Shown here: piece after piece, positions 49,758-59,023 of the stretch
How the letters are laid out: each line of letters starts with the position of its first letter
Numbering within the stretch: position 1 is the first letter of the stretch
Source of the DNA: Paraoerskovia sediminicola
GTDB taxonomy: Bacteria; Actinomycetota; Actinomycetes; Actinomycetales; Cellulomonadaceae
Reading direction: 5' to 3'
DNA length: 64,000 nucleotides
Assembly (NCBI RefSeq): GCF_030296575.1
Contig: NZ_AP027729.1
Coordinates: 2,480,001-2,544,000 of the forward strand
Made by a program: the position numbers and the translations under genes
Notes under the pieces: model-generated
Seen by the model: the letters and a program-made list of their open reading frames with translations, nothing else
What the model was told of the DNA's origin: nothing
The model's database searches: none

Positions 49758-50353
49758 CGGACGGTGCGGGGACGAGCGGGACCAGCGGTCCGAGCGGTCA
49801 GGGCGGTGCGGTCGGGCCGACCGGCGGCGCCCCGGGCGCCGATACCCAGCCGGAGACGCCCCTCGTGGACGCCGTCGCAGAGTCGGGGGCGATCGTCCCC
49901 GGGCTGATGGACGACCTCGCGCGGCTCCTCGACACGGCACGGCCGATGCCGATGTCCTCGTCGGTGCTGGTCCATCGCCCGGAGGCGCAGGCCCTCGTCG
50001 AGAAGCTACGCGCGGAGCTGACGGAGCAGCTCGCCCACGCCGACGCCGTCCTGGCGTCCGCCGAGGCGACCATCGAGGAGGCCGAGCGCAAGGCCGACGA
50101 GCTCGTGGCGGCGGCGCGGGCCCGCGCCTTCGCCCTCGTGCAGCGCGAGTCGGTCGTCGTCCAGGCCCAGGAGCGTGCGGACGAGATCGTCCGGGCCGCC
50201 GACGACGACGCGCGCCGGCGCCGCGCGGAGGCCGACGACTACTGCGACCAGCGGCTCTCGGGCTTCGAGATCGACCTGGGCAAGATGCTCGCCCAGGTCC
50301 ATGCGGGGCGTGCCCGGCTGGCGGAGCCCCGCGAGGCCCCCGGCGGCGCGTGA
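49754..50353 (+). CDS. coiled-coil DivIVA-like protein
   Basis: 199 residues. A Gly/Ser/Thr/Pro-rich N-terminus (1-40), a short conserved-looking MDDLARLLDTARPMPMSSSV, then a long coiled coil (about 75-170) rich in Ala/Glu/Arg (AEATIEEAERKADELVAAAR, ADDDARRRRAEADDYCDQRL). A protein of this type occurs between coaD and DUF177 in many Actinobacteria and is annotated DivIVA-like or F0F1 subunit b-like. Probably structural; function unknown. Confidence 0.75.
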   Translation: MTDGAGTSGTSGPSGQGGAVGPTGGAPGADTQPETPLVDAVAESGAIVPGLMDDLARLLDTARPMPMSSSVLVHRPEAQALVEKLRAELTEQLAHADAVLASAEATIEEAERKADELVAAARARAFALVQRESVVVQAQERADEIVRAADDDARRRRAEADDYCDQRLSGFEIDLGKMLAQVHAGRARLAEPREAPGGA

Positions 50354-50583
50354 CGCCCACGGTGTGACGCGCCTGACGTTCCGCTGACCCGCGTTCATCG
50401 CGTAGGATGGTCCGTTGGTCCTACCTTCGTCGTCATGGGCGCTCATCGGCACGCCGCCGTTGCTCCGCCCGGTCGACATCGACGGGACGCCGCGCGGCTC
50501 TGGCCGCGATCGCCCCGACCGGGGCGCGGCGCTCACCGCACGGACCACCTGCAAGACCACCGACACCGACGCTTGGATCCGCC

Positions 50584-51171
50584 GTGGACCGCCACTCGAC
50601 CCTCGACCCGAGGTCGCCTCTCGTGCTCGACGTGCACGAGCTCGGCCGACGCCCGGGCTCGATGCGTCGGCTCGAGCGCACCGTCGACGCGCCCGCCGAG
50701 CTCGGGACGGCCGTCATCGGCGTCCCCGAGGGTGCGCCCGTCGCGCTGGACCTGCGCCTCGAGGCCGTCATGGAGGGCGTGCTCGTCTCGGGCACCGCGA
50801 CCACCACGGCCGTCGGCGAGTGCGGGCGGTGCCTCGACCCCCTGACGCGGGACGTGGTCGCCGAGATCCAGGAGCTGTTCGCCTACCCGGAGCGCGCCGA
50901 GGCCGCCGAGGAGTCGGGTGACGACGACGAGGAGCTCTACGAGCTGGAGGGCGACCTCGCCGACCTGGAGCCCGCGCTTCGGGATGCGGTGGTCATTGGA
51001 CTACCATTCCAACCGTTGTGCAGTCCGGACTGCCTCGGCCTGTGCTCCCTCTGCGGAGCACGCATGGCCGACGACCCGGAGCACTCCCATGATGTGGTCG
51101 ACCCTCGCTGGTCGGCGCTAGAGAGCATGTTCGATTCGACGAACGTGTCCGACGAGACGAAAGAGAGCTAG
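50584..51171 (+). CDS. DUF177/YceD family protein
   Basis: 195 residues from GTG 50584. [40 protein letters not shown], an acidic stretch ([20 protein letters not shown]), then [20 protein letters not shown] with the family Cys cluster. YceD homologues are linked to 23S rRNA and are encoded just before rpmF, as here (2-bp gap). The segment 50354-50583 upstream has no gene; its frame is not conserved. Confidence 0.85.
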   Translation: MDRHSTLDPRSPLVLDVHELGRRPGSMRRLERTVDAPAELGTAVIGVPEGAPVALDLRLEAVMEGVLVSGTATTTAVGECGRCLDPLTRDVVAEIQELFAYPERAEAAEESGDDDEELYELEGDLADLEPALRDAVVIGLPFQPLCSPDCLGLCSLCGARMADDPEHSHDVVDPRWSALESMFDSTNVSDETKES

Positions 51172-51173
51172 CC

Positions 51174-51368
51174 GTGGCTGTTCCGAAGCGCAAGATGTCG
51201 CGCAGCAACACCCGTGCGCGTCGTTCGCAGTGGAAGACGTCCGCCGCGACCCTCGCCACCTGCCCGCAGTGCAAGGGCAACAAGCTGTCGCACGCCGCGT
51301 GCCCCACCTGTGGCACCTACAAGGGCCGTCAGTACAGCGAGGCGCTGCGCGCCGAGCACGCGGGCTGA
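51174..51368 (+). CDS. rpmF: 50S ribosomal protein L32
   Basis: 64 residues: [40 protein letters not shown] with the four zinc cysteines, and [18 protein letters not shown] 51174 is used; rnc starts 5 bp after the stop. Confidence 0.96.
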   Translation: MAVPKRKMSRSNTRARRSQWKTSAATLATCPQCKGNKLSHAACPTCGTYKGRQYSEALRAEHAG

Positions 51369-51373
51369 GTCCC

Positions 51374-52111
51374 GTGGCGCCGGTCGCGACCGGTCTTCTC
51401 GAGAAGCTCGGGGTCCATCTGGACCCCGAGCTTCTCGTGCTCGCCCTGACGCACCGCTCGTTCGCGCACGAGGCCGGCGGCATCCCCACGAACGAGCGTC
51501 TCGAGTTCCTGGGTGACTCCGTGCTGGGCATCGTCGTGACCGAGGAGCTCTACCGCACGCACCCCGACCTGCCCGAGGGCGCGCTCGCCAAGATGCGGTC
51601 CGCGACCGTCTCGCAGCGGTCGCTGGCCGCCGTCGCCCGCTCGCTCGACCTGGGGCAGTACATCCTGCTCGGCAAGGGCGAGAAGGGCACCCGCGGGTTC
51701 GACAAGGACTCGATCCTCTCGGACACCGTGGAGGCCCTGCTGGGTGCGGTGTACCTGAGCCACGGCATCGAGGTTTCCCGCGAGCTCGTCCTGCGGCTCG
51801 TGCGCCCGACCCTCGTGGCCGCTGCCGACCTCGGCGCGGGCCTCGACTGGAAGACGTCGCTCCAGGAGGCCGCGGCGACCCGTGGCATGTCCGCGCCCGA
51901 GTACGTCGTCACCGCCGAGGGCCCCGACCACGCCCGGGCGTTCACGGCGGAGGTGCTCGTGGACGGGGTCGTCCGCGGCACCGGGACGGGGACCGCGAAG
52001 AAGCACGCCGAGCAGGTCGCCGCCGAGGCCGCCTACGCCGCGATCACGTCAGGCCTCGAGGCCACCCCGGAGACCACCGAGCCGCCCGCGTCCGACGTCC
52101 GCGCCTCCTGA
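51374..52111 (+). CDS. rnc: ribonuclease III
   Basis: 245 residues. Cleaves double-stranded RNA in rRNA and mRNA processing. The catalytic signature [20 protein letters not shown], the downstream [15 protein letters not shown] with acidic metal ligands, and a C-terminal dsRNA-binding domain ([39 protein letters not shown]). GTG 51374 gives [17 protein letters not shown] perfect 17-bp hairpin lies inside codons 9-22 and could be its own target. Confidence 0.95.
   Translation: MAPVATGLLEKLGVHLDPELLVLALTHRSFAHEAGGIPTNERLEFLGDSVLGIVVTEELYRTHPDLPEGALAKMRSATVSQRSLAAVARSLDLGQYILLGKGEKGTRGFDKDSILSDTVEALLGAVYLSHGIEVSRELVLRLVRPTLVAAADLGAGLDWKTSLQEAAATRGMSAPEYVVTAEGPDHARAFTAEVLVDGVVRGTGTGTAKKHAEQVAAEAAYAAITSGLEATPETTEPPASDVRAS
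51400..51437 (+). promoter_or_regulatory. perfect 17-bp hairpin in the 5' coding region of rnc
   Basis: CGAGAAGCTCGGGGTCC, loop ATCT, GGACCCCGAGCTTCTCG. The stem is exact, begins 26 nt into rnc and 31 nt after the rpmF stop, and has no T-tract. In mRNA it would form a 17-bp double-stranded segment, a plausible RNase III autocleavage or translation-control element. Confidence 0.6.
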
Positions 52112-52131
52112 CGAGCCGGACCTGACCACCG

Positions 52132-53153
52132 GTGCCTGAGCTCCCCGAGGTCGAGACCGTCCGCGACGGGCTCGCACGACACGTCCTGGGCCGGACGGTC
52201 CGCGAGGTCGAGGTCCTGCGCGACTACTCCGTCCGCGGCCAGGACGGCGGACCGGTCGCGTTCCGCGCCCAGCTGGTCGGCCGGACGCTCACGGCCGCGG
52301 TGCGCCGCGGCAAGTTCCTGTGGCTCGTGCTCGCCGAGCCCGGCGGGGAGCGGGCATCGTGCCTGCCGGCGTACCGGCGCAGGGTCCGGGCGGGGTGTCG
52401 GACGCCGTCCCGTCGGCCGCGCTCCTGGCTCACCTCGGGATGTCGGGCCAGCTACTCGTGCGCACCAGTGCCGAGGCCGCGGAGCAGCACCGCCACCTGC
52501 GGGTCCGGCTCACGCTCTCCGGCGGGCTCACCCTCGACTTCGTCGACCAGCGGACGTTCGGGCACCTGTCCGTCCAGGACCTCGCACCGACCCCGGACGG
52601 CGAACCCGGCGGTCTGGGCTCGGACCTGGCGCTCCTGCCGGTCCCGGCGCTGCACATCGCGCGCGACCCGCTCGACCCCGCGTACCGGCCGGACGACGTG
52701 GCCCGCGCGATGCGACGTCGTCGGACGGAGGTCAAGCGCGCGCTCCTCGACCAGTCGCTCGTCTCCGGGGTGGGCAACATCTACGCCGACGAGGCCCTGT
52801 GGCGCGCCGGGCTCCACTACGCCCGGCCGACGCAGCGCCTCCGGCAGTCCGACGCCGTCCGCCTGCTGGCCGCGGCGGAGGGCGTCATGCGGGAGGCGCT
52901 CGTCCAGGGCGGCACGAGCTTCGACGCGCTGTACGTGAACGTCAACGGCGCGTCGGGCTACTTCTCCCGCTCCCTCGCCGTGTACGGGCAGGAGGGCGAG
53001 GCGTGCGCCCGCTGCGGGGCCGTCGTCCGCCGCGACGCGTTCATGAACCGGTCGTCGTTCTGGTGCCCGGTGTGCCAGCCCCGCCCGCGGGCCCCGCGCG
53101 CGCCGCGCGTGCGGGTCGAGCCCGTGGATCGGCCCGGAGCGTCCACCGCGTGA
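52132..53153 (+). CDS. mutM: formamidopyrimidine-DNA glycosylase (one-base frameshift)
   Basis: About 340 residues across a break near 52348. Removes oxidised purines (8-oxoG). The N-terminus [19 protein letters not shown] gives catalytic Pro2 and Glu3; [10 protein letters not shown] has the conserved Lys. After the break: [51 protein letters not shown] and the zinc finger [24 protein letters not shown]. Longer than usual because of a Gly/Pro-rich insert near the break and a basic Pro tail. It follows rnc as in most Gram-positives. Confidence 0.93.
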
Positions 53154-53207
53154 GCTTCTGACGCGCTGCTCGCCCGGCGTCACCGGCGGTCCGGCGTCAC
53201 CCGCGGT

Positions 53208-53267
53208 CCGGCGTCAGCGGTCGACGACGTTGCTCAGCTGCGAGTCCGCCCGCAGCGCCTCGACCTT
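53208..53267 (-). pseudogene. displaced 3'-end copy of the D-2-hydroxyacid dehydrogenase gene
   Basis: Read on the minus strand it encodes KVEALRADSQLSNVVDR and a TGA stop, against QVAALRAGSQLRNVVER plus stop at the end of the gene at 54429. The two 60-nt stretches (also 54423-54482) match at about 54 of 60 positions. It is preceded on the plus strand by a 17-bp unit (CGGCGTCACCGGCGGTC) in three degenerate copies from 53175. It marks the far edge of the Abi insertion. Confidence 0.75.
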
Positions 53268-53287
53268 GCTTGCGCCGATCGGGCCAT

Positions 53288-54292
53288 TCATTCGAGGTGC
53301 CGACGCCAGAATGGGTCATGTGCCCAAGCGTCGGGGATGCCCATGCCACGCAGGTTCATCGTGGGGCGGCATTCGACGAGTGCCTGAAGTCGCCGCGCCC
53401 AGCCACTGTGCGGGGAGATGGTCTCCAGCACTGTCTGCAGCGACACCAATACCGGGTAGAGCCGTCTTCTCGACGTCTCAGGCATCGCATCATCCCCTTC
53501 GAGCCAGGACACGGTCCGCGAGGTCGGGATCGCCGGGTAGACGCCGAGCCCGACGTTCCAGAGGCGGCCGTGGTGTGCGCAGACGTTGCGGACGCGTACG
53601 TAGGTCTGCATCCAGGACTCGAGCACCGGGGCTGTCACACCGATGCTCCTTGCGATGGCGGTCCTGTCCGCGCGTTGCTCGAGGTTGCGGTACGCGCTGG
53701 TCAGTTGGCCGACGGTGAGGGTCTCCACCATCAGCCACGACGGCGGCAGCTCGGGCGAGCCGTAAGTGGTGAGGTAGTGCTCGAGCGCCGAACGGTGGAC
53801 AAGGGAGTCCACGTCGGCATCAGGGGTGCCGCGGAGTCTCTCGTCGCAGGTGCCCTTGACGATCTTCAGGAGTCCCGCATGCTTGCCGTGGTCGCGGAAG
53901 TGCGAGGCGTCCATGTACCAGTGGGGATCGTCGTGGGCGGTGGACATGTGGTCGGTCAGGGCTGCGCGGACTGCGACCTCGACGCGCTCCAGAGCGTCCA
54001 TGACGACCAGCCGCAGCGCACGGTCGAACACGTAGAGGTTGAGGACGTCGTCAAACGATGCGCCATCCCGGAGCATGTGGTCCGGGCTGCCCTGCTGAAA
54101 CGGAATCGTGTACGGGGAGAGCCGGAAATAGCCGATGTGGCGCAGGTAGCGGAGCGCACGGTCCCGGTCGGGGATGGCCAGTCCGCGCTCGGCGAGACGG
54201 TCGACGAGTGCGTCCAGCTCCATGGGCGGCTTGTCGTAGGGCAACGTTCCGCGCGGACGGGATCGGCGGGGAGCACGACGATGGTGTGGCAT
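53288..54292 (-). CDS. Abi-family (AbiD/F, Abi_2) putative phage-abortive-infection protein
   Basis: 334 residues from ATG 54292; an in-frame start at 54331 exists. Family pattern: PYDKPPMELDALVDRLAERG, LRYLRHIGYFRLSPYTIPFQ, LYVFDRALRLVVMDALERVE and the C-terminal YVRVRNVCAHHGRLWN. The RNVCAH segment is an Rx4H motif of the HEPN RNase superfamily, so it may act as a ribonuclease upon phage infection. No antitoxin partner is visible. GC is lower than in flanking genes. It lies between two copies of the dehydrogenase 3' end, so it arrived by insertion. Confidence 0.85.
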   Translation of the reverse strand: MPHHRRAPRRSRPRGTLPYDKPPMELDALVDRLAERGLAIPDRDRALRYLRHIGYFRLSPYTIPFQQGSPDHMLRDGASFDDVLNLYVFDRALRLVVMDALERVEVAVRAALTDHMSTAHDDPHWYMDASHFRDHGKHAGLLKIVKGTCDERLRGTPDADVDSLVHRSALEHYLTTYGSPELPPSWLMVETLTVGQLTSAYRNLEQRADRTAIARSIGVTAPVLESWMQTYVRVRNVCAHHGRLWNVGLGVYPAIPTSRTVSWLEGDDAMPETSRRRLYPVLVSLQTVLETISPHSGWARRLQALVECRPTMNLRGMGIPDAWAHDPFWRRHLE

Positions 54293-54428
54293 CGGCGCCC
54301 CTCCCGGACCTGGGCAAAGAAGATCCCCCAAGTGCGCATCGTCGAGAGGCGTGGGGGATTTAGTGGTTTGAGGCTAGCACGGATCGGTTGAGCCGCCCTC
54401 GTACCTCCCAGGCCGGCATCGTCCGGCG

Positions 54429-55385
54429 TCAGCGTTCGACGACGTTGCGCAGCTGCGAGCCTGCCCGCAGCGCCGCGACCTGGTCGCGCACCAGCGCCGC
54501 CGCCCGCTGCGGCCGCCCGCCCGCGACGTGCGGGGTGATGATCGTGCGCGGAGCGTCCCACAGCGGGGACGACGCCGGCAGCGGCTCGGTCTCGGTGACG
54601 TCGAGCGCCGAGGCCCCGATCGTCCCGGCGGTCAGCGCCTCGACGAGCGCGGCCTCGTCCAGCGTGGCGCCGCGTCCGGCGTTGACGACGACGGCGTGGT
54701 CGGGGAGCCGTTCCAGCACCGAGGCGTCGAGCGAGTGCCGGGTCGACGGCGTCGCCGGCAGCAGCGAGACCAGGACGTCCGTGGTCGGGAGCACCTCTGC
54801 GAGCCCGTCCTCGGAGACGACGCGCACCCCGTCGCGGACGCCCGCGGTGCGAGCGACCCCGGTCACCGTGGCGCCGAGCAGCGACAGGAGCGGCGCCAGC
54901 GCCGTGCCGATCGAGCCGAAGCCCCAGACGGTGACCTGCGCTCCGTCGAGCGTGTACCGGTGCGCGGTCGCCGGGTCGGTCTGCGCGCGCCCGATCTCTG
55001 CGTCCCAGCGGTGCTCGCGCTGCGCGTGCGACAGCACGTCGAGACGGCGCACCGCGGCGAGCACGAGGGCGAGCGTGTGCTCGGCGACCGGGCCGTCGTG
55101 CAGCGAGCGCCCGTTGGCGATCGTCACGTCGTCACCGAATCCCGCGGCGAGCACGGCGTCCGGTCCCGCGGCCAGCGTCTGGACCAGCCGCAGGCGGGCG
55201 AGGCGCCGTGCCGCGTCGGCGAGCTGGTCGGCAGGGTTCGCCCACACCACGAGGACGTCGGCGTCGAGGTGCTCGTCGGGCACGGGCGCGTGCACCGCGT
55301 ACACGACGAACGCGTCGTCGTGGTCGGCGGCCCCGCGGATCGCGTCGGCGTCGAGGGCGAGCGAGTCGGGGAGGAGGATCTTCAC
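54429..55385 (-). CDS. D-isomer-specific 2-hydroxyacid dehydrogenase
   Basis: 318 residues. Rossmann motif VWGFGSIGTALAPLL, catalytic Arg in VVVNAGRGATLDEAALVEAL, Glu in VTETEPLP and His in IITPHVAGGRP. NAD(P)H-dependent interconversion of 2-oxo and D-2-hydroxy acids. Its last 18 codons are duplicated at 53208-53267, so its 3' end may have been supplied by the Abi insertion. Confidence 0.92.
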   Translation of the reverse strand: MKILLPDSLALDADAIRGAADHDDAFVVYAVHAPVPDEHLDADVLVVWANPADQLADAARRLARLRLVQTLAAGPDAVLAAGFGDDVTIANGRSLHDGPVAEHTLALVLAAVRRLDVLSHAQREHRWDAEIGRAQTDPATAHRYTLDGAQVTVWGFGSIGTALAPLLSLLGATVTGVARTAGVRDGVRVVSEDGLAEVLPTTDVLVSLLPATPSTRHSLDASVLERLPDHAVVVNAGRGATLDEAALVEALTAGTIGASALDVTETEPLPASSPLWDAPRTIITPHVAGGRPQRAAALVRDQVAALRAGSQLRNVVER

Positions 55386-55394
55386 CCGTCGAAC

Positions 55395-57215
55395 CTAACG
55401 TGCCGCCGGCCCTGCCTGCGGCACCGTCGGACCGAGCGTCTCCTGCGCGAGCGCCCAGGCGTGGTCGGGGTCGGTGCGCAGGAGCTCGTCGTGCGTCCCA
55501 CGGACGGTGACGGTCGCCGGGCGCGGACCGTGCGGGACGGCTGCCGCGTCGGTCGTCGTGCCCTGCTGCTCGTCTTGCCCGAGCACCACGACCTCGTCGA
55601 GGGCTCCGAGCCCCGAGAGCCGGTGGGTCGCGACCACGAGGCCCCGGTGCGAGGCGCGCGCCTCGTCCACCAGGGTCTGCAGCAGCTCGTCGGCGGTTGC
55701 GGCTTCCAGGTGCTCGGCCGGCTCGTCGACGAGGAGCCAGGGGGCGGACGACACGAGCGCGCGGGCGACGAGCAGCCGTCGACGTTCCCCGCCCGAGACC
55801 GTGGCGCCGTCGGGGCCGAGGGGCGTCGCGACGCCGTCCGGCAGCCCGTCGACCCACGGGGCGAGCCCGACGCGCTCCAGGGCCACCATCGCCTCGGCCT
55901 CGGTCAGGTCGCCCCGGGCGACGCGCAGGTTCTCGAGCACGGACGTCTCGAAGACGTGCCCGTCCTCCGCGACGAGCGCCGCGTCGCCGGGGTGCGAGCA
56001 TCGGCCGCCGAGGGCGGGCAGGAGCCCGGCGAGCGTGGCGAGCAGCGTCGTCTTCCCGACGCCCGACGGGCCGAGGACCGCCACCGTGCCGCCGCGGGGG
56101 ACCGCCAGGTCCACGCCGACGACGCACGGTCGCTCGCCCCACCCGGCGGCCAGGCCCGTCGCGGTCATCCGGTCGTCCGCGGGCTCGCCGGGGCCGGGGC
56201 CGGGAGCGGCGCGGTCGGGTGCGCCGGCCTCGTCCAGGATCTCCATGATCCGTCGCGCCGACTCCCGTGACCGGCGGACCTGGATCGCGGCTGCGGGCAG
56301 CGCCGAGGCGCCCTCGAAGGCGGCGAGCGGGACGAGGACGATGACGGACAGCTCGACCGGGGCGAGCGTGCCCGCCGCCACGGCCGGGATGCCGAGCAGC
56401 AGCGAACCGAGCACGGCGAGGCCGATCGCGAGCGACTGGAGTGCGGCGGCGGTCGCCGAGACCCGGGCCCCGGCGTCCGTCGCGGCTGCGAGGTCGCGGT
56501 CCGTGCTGCGCAGGGCCGCGGTGCGGCCGTCGAGCGCGCCGGCCACCTGGAGCGGACCGGCGTGCTCCAGGACCTCGAGCGTGCGGGCCGACATCTCGGC
56601 GCGCACCTGCGCCGACCGCGCCTCGGTCGCCCGCGAGGCCCGCGAGGCGAGCCACGGCGAGACGACGCCCGCGAGCACGAGGCACGCGGCGAGCACGAGC
56701 CCCGCGGCGGGCAGGAAGACGCCGACGATCCCGACCGAGAGCAGCGAGACGACGACGGCGACGCCCGACGGGATGAACGCCCGGACGACGACGTCGCCCA
56801 CGGCGTCGACGTCGGCACCGACCCGGGCGAGGAGGTCGCCGCGCCGCACCCGGGCGAGGGCCTCGCCCCGGCCGCGCGCCAGCAGCTCGTACAGGTTGGT
56901 CCGCAGCGCGGTCATGCCGCGCAGGGCGAGGTCGTGGGACGCGAGGCGCTCCAGGTATCGGGCGACGCCGCGCCCGATCCCGAAGGCGCGCACCGCGACG
57001 ACCGCGATGGACACGGCCCCGACGTCCGGCATCTGCGAGGCGCGGGCGATGAGCCATGCTGCGACCGCCGCGAGGCCGACGGAGCTGCCGAGGGAGAGCG
57101 CACCCCACAGCACCGAGACGACGGCCCGGCCGCGCGGGATCTCCAGCAGCCGGGTCGCCCGCCACAGCGGGTCCGCAGCGAGCCGGTCACGGACTCTGGT
57201 GCCGACGGCGCTCAT
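55395..57215 (-). CDS. cydC: ABC exporter subunit of cytochrome bd assembly, CydC
   Basis: 606 residues. Six membrane helices in the N-terminal half (RAVVSVLWGALSLGSSVGLA and others), then an ATPase domain: Walker A LGPSGVGKTTLLATLAGLL, signature VSGGERRRLLVARALVSS, Walker B WLLVDEPAEHL. With CydD it exports reduced thiols (cysteine, glutathione in E. coli) needed for bd oxidase maturation. Starts in an ATGA overlap with cydD. Confidence 0.92.
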   Translation of the reverse strand: MSAVGTRVRDRLAADPLWRATRLLEIPRGRAVVSVLWGALSLGSSVGLAAVAAWLIARASQMPDVGAVSIAVVAVRAFGIGRGVARYLERLASHDLALRGMTALRTNLYELLARGRGEALARVRRGDLLARVGADVDAVGDVVVRAFIPSGVAVVVSLLSVGIVGVFLPAAGLVLAACLVLAGVVSPWLASRASRATEARSAQVRAEMSARTLEVLEHAGPLQVAGALDGRTAALRSTDRDLAAATDAGARVSATAAALQSLAIGLAVLGSLLLGIPAVAAGTLAPVELSVIVLVPLAAFEGASALPAAAIQVRRSRESARRIMEILDEAGAPDRAAPGPGPGEPADDRMTATGLAAGWGERPCVVGVDLAVPRGGTVAVLGPSGVGKTTLLATLAGLLPALGGRCSHPGDAALVAEDGHVFETSVLENLRVARGDLTEAEAMVALERVGLAPWVDGLPDGVATPLGPDGATVSGGERRRLLVARALVSSAPWLLVDEPAEHLEAATADELLQTLVDEARASHRGLVVATHRLSGLGALDEVVVLGQDEQQGTTTDAAAVPHGPRPATVTVRGTHDELLRTDPDHAWALAQETLGPTVPQAGPAAR

Positions 57216-59023
57216 GCGCTCGTGCCGTTCGCCGGGACCGGGCCGCTGCCGGCAGGACCTGACGGCTCGGTGGCGCCGGTGGGCGCGTTCCGCGAGGCGG
57301 GGCCCGCGGTGCGACCGGCAGGCTCGGTGACCTGCGACCAAACGCTCACGACGTCGTCGGCGAGCGCGACCAAGGACGCCCGGTGGGCGACGACGAGCAC
57401 GGTGCGCCCCGCGTCGCGCCAGGCGCGGACGCTCTCGAGCACCGCCTGCTCGCCGCGCGCGTCGAGGTGCGCGGTCGGCTCGTCGAGGACGACGACGGGG
57501 GACCGCGCCGGGTCGTCGAGCAGTGCCTGCGCGAGCGCGACCCGTTGCCGCTGGCCGACGCTCAGGCCGCTGCCACCACGCCCGACGACCGTGTCCCAGC
57601 CGTCGGGGAGCGAGGCCACGACGGCATCGAGGCCGCTCAGCCGTGCGGCACGCTCGACGTCCTCGTCCCGAGCCTCCCGCTCGTCCCGGACCACGTCGCG
57701 CAGCCGGCCCGGAGCCAGGGCGGGGCGCTGCGGCACCCAGGTGATCTGCGACCACCATGTCCGCGGGTCCAGGTCGCGGAGGTCGACCACCGACCCGTCC
57801 GCCGCCCGCACCGAGACGCGTCCCTCGTCGGGGTCGTGGAGGGCCAGCAGAACCAGCGCGGCCGTCGACTTGCCGGACCCGCTCGGGCCGGTGAGCGCGA
57901 CCACCCGGCCGCGGGAGCCGTCGTCGGGCACCGTGAACGAGAAGGACAGGTCCGCGGGCGCGGTGGCGGCGCGGTCACCGGCGCGGACGGAGACTCCCTC
58001 GACGGCGACCGTCGAGCCTCGCAGCGGCGGGCACGGCGCGGTGCCACGCGGACGCGCGGGGGTCTCCAGCACCTCGAACGCCTGCTCCGCCGCCGCGAGG
58101 CCGTCCGTCGACGCGTGGAACTGGGCGCCGACCTGGCGCAGCGGCAGGTACACCTCGGGCGCGAGGATCAGGACGGCGAGCCCCGCCTCGAGGTCGATGC
58201 CCTCGCCGCGCAGGAGCCGCAGCCCGATGCCCACCGCGACGACCGCGACCGAGAGCGTCGTGAGCAGCTCCAGGACCATCCCCGACAGGAACGCGATGCG
58301 CAGCGTGCCCATGGTCGCGCGGCGGTTCGCCTCGCCGAGCGCGCGGACCCGGGCCTGCGGGCCGATCTCCCGGCCGAAGGCACGGAGCGTGGGTAGCCCG
58401 GTCAGGAGGTCGAGCACCTGCGAGCCCAGCCGCTGGACGACGGCCAGCCGGCGCGCGGCCGCACCCGCCGTGAGGTGGCCGACGAGGATCATGAAGATCG
58501 GCACGAGCGGGATCGTCACGACGATGATGACGGCCGACACCCAGTCCAGCCCGAACACCACCAGGATGCCCAGCGGCGTGACGGTGGCCGCGAGCAGGAG
58601 CTGGGGCAGGTAGCGCACCAGGTACGGCTCGAGGTCGTCGAGACCTCGGGTCGCCAGCGTCGCGACCTCCGGGCCACGCCCGGAGGCGATCCAGCGGGGC
58701 CCGAGGCGCGCGGCGTGCTGGACCACCGACTCGCGCAGCTCCGCGATCGTGCGTGCCGCGGCGCGCAGGGCGAAGCGCTCCTGGGTCCAGGTCGCGAGGG
58801 CTCGCGCGGCGACGACGGCCGCGAGCAGCCCCACCAGGCCGGCGACGGCGACCAGCGGGGACGGGCCCAGCGTGCCGGAGACCGCGGGCGCGAGGATCCG
58901 CGCGATCAGCAGCGCCTGGGCGACGACGAGCACGGCGACGACGAGTCCGAGGACCGTCGTGAGGATGACGTACGCCCGGGCGGACCTGGCGTACCGCAGC
59001 AGCCGTGGATCGAGCGGTCTCAC
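57212..59023 (-). CDS. cydD: ABC exporter subunit of cytochrome bd assembly, CydD
   Basis: 603 residues. N-terminal membrane domain (AYVILTTVLGLVVAVLVVAQ, VIIVVTIPLVPIFMILVGHL) and an ATPase domain with Walker A TGPSGSGKSTAALVLLAL, Q-loop TWVPQRPALA, signature GLSVGQRQRVALAQALLDD and Walker B VVVLDEPTAHLD. The C-terminal tail is Pro/Ala-rich. GTG 59023 overlaps the cydB stop (GTGA). Confidence 0.93.
   Translation of the reverse strand: MRPLDPRLLRYARSARAYVILTTVLGLVVAVLVVAQALLIARILAPAVSGTLGPSPLVAVAGLVGLLAAVVAARALATWTQERFALRAAARTIAELRESVVQHAARLGPRWIASGRGPEVATLATRGLDDLEPYLVRYLPQLLLAATVTPLGILVVFGLDWVSAVIIVVTIPLVPIFMILVGHLTAGAAARRLAVVQRLGSQVLDLLTGLPTLRAFGREIGPQARVRALGEANRRATMGTLRIAFLSGMVLELLTTLSVAVVAVGIGLRLLRGEGIDLEAGLAVLILAPEVYLPLRQVGAQFHASTDGLAAAEQAFEVLETPARPRGTAPCPPLRGSTVAVEGVSVRAGDRAATAPADLSFSFTVPDDGSRGRVVALTGPSGSGKSTAALVLLALHDPDEGRVSVRAADGSVVDLRDLDPRTWWSQITWVPQRPALAPGRLRDVVRDEREARDEDVERAARLSGLDAVVASLPDGWDTVVGRGGSGLSVGQRQRVALAQALLDDPARSPVVVLDEPTAHLDARGEQAVLESVRAWRDAGRTVLVVAHRASLVALADDVVSVWSQVTEPAGRTAGPASRNAPTGATEPSGPAGSGPVPANGTSA

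Noticed and set aside
53175..53207. CRISPR-like repeat array after mutM
   Set aside because: Only three degenerate 17-bp units without spacers; simple tandem repeat.
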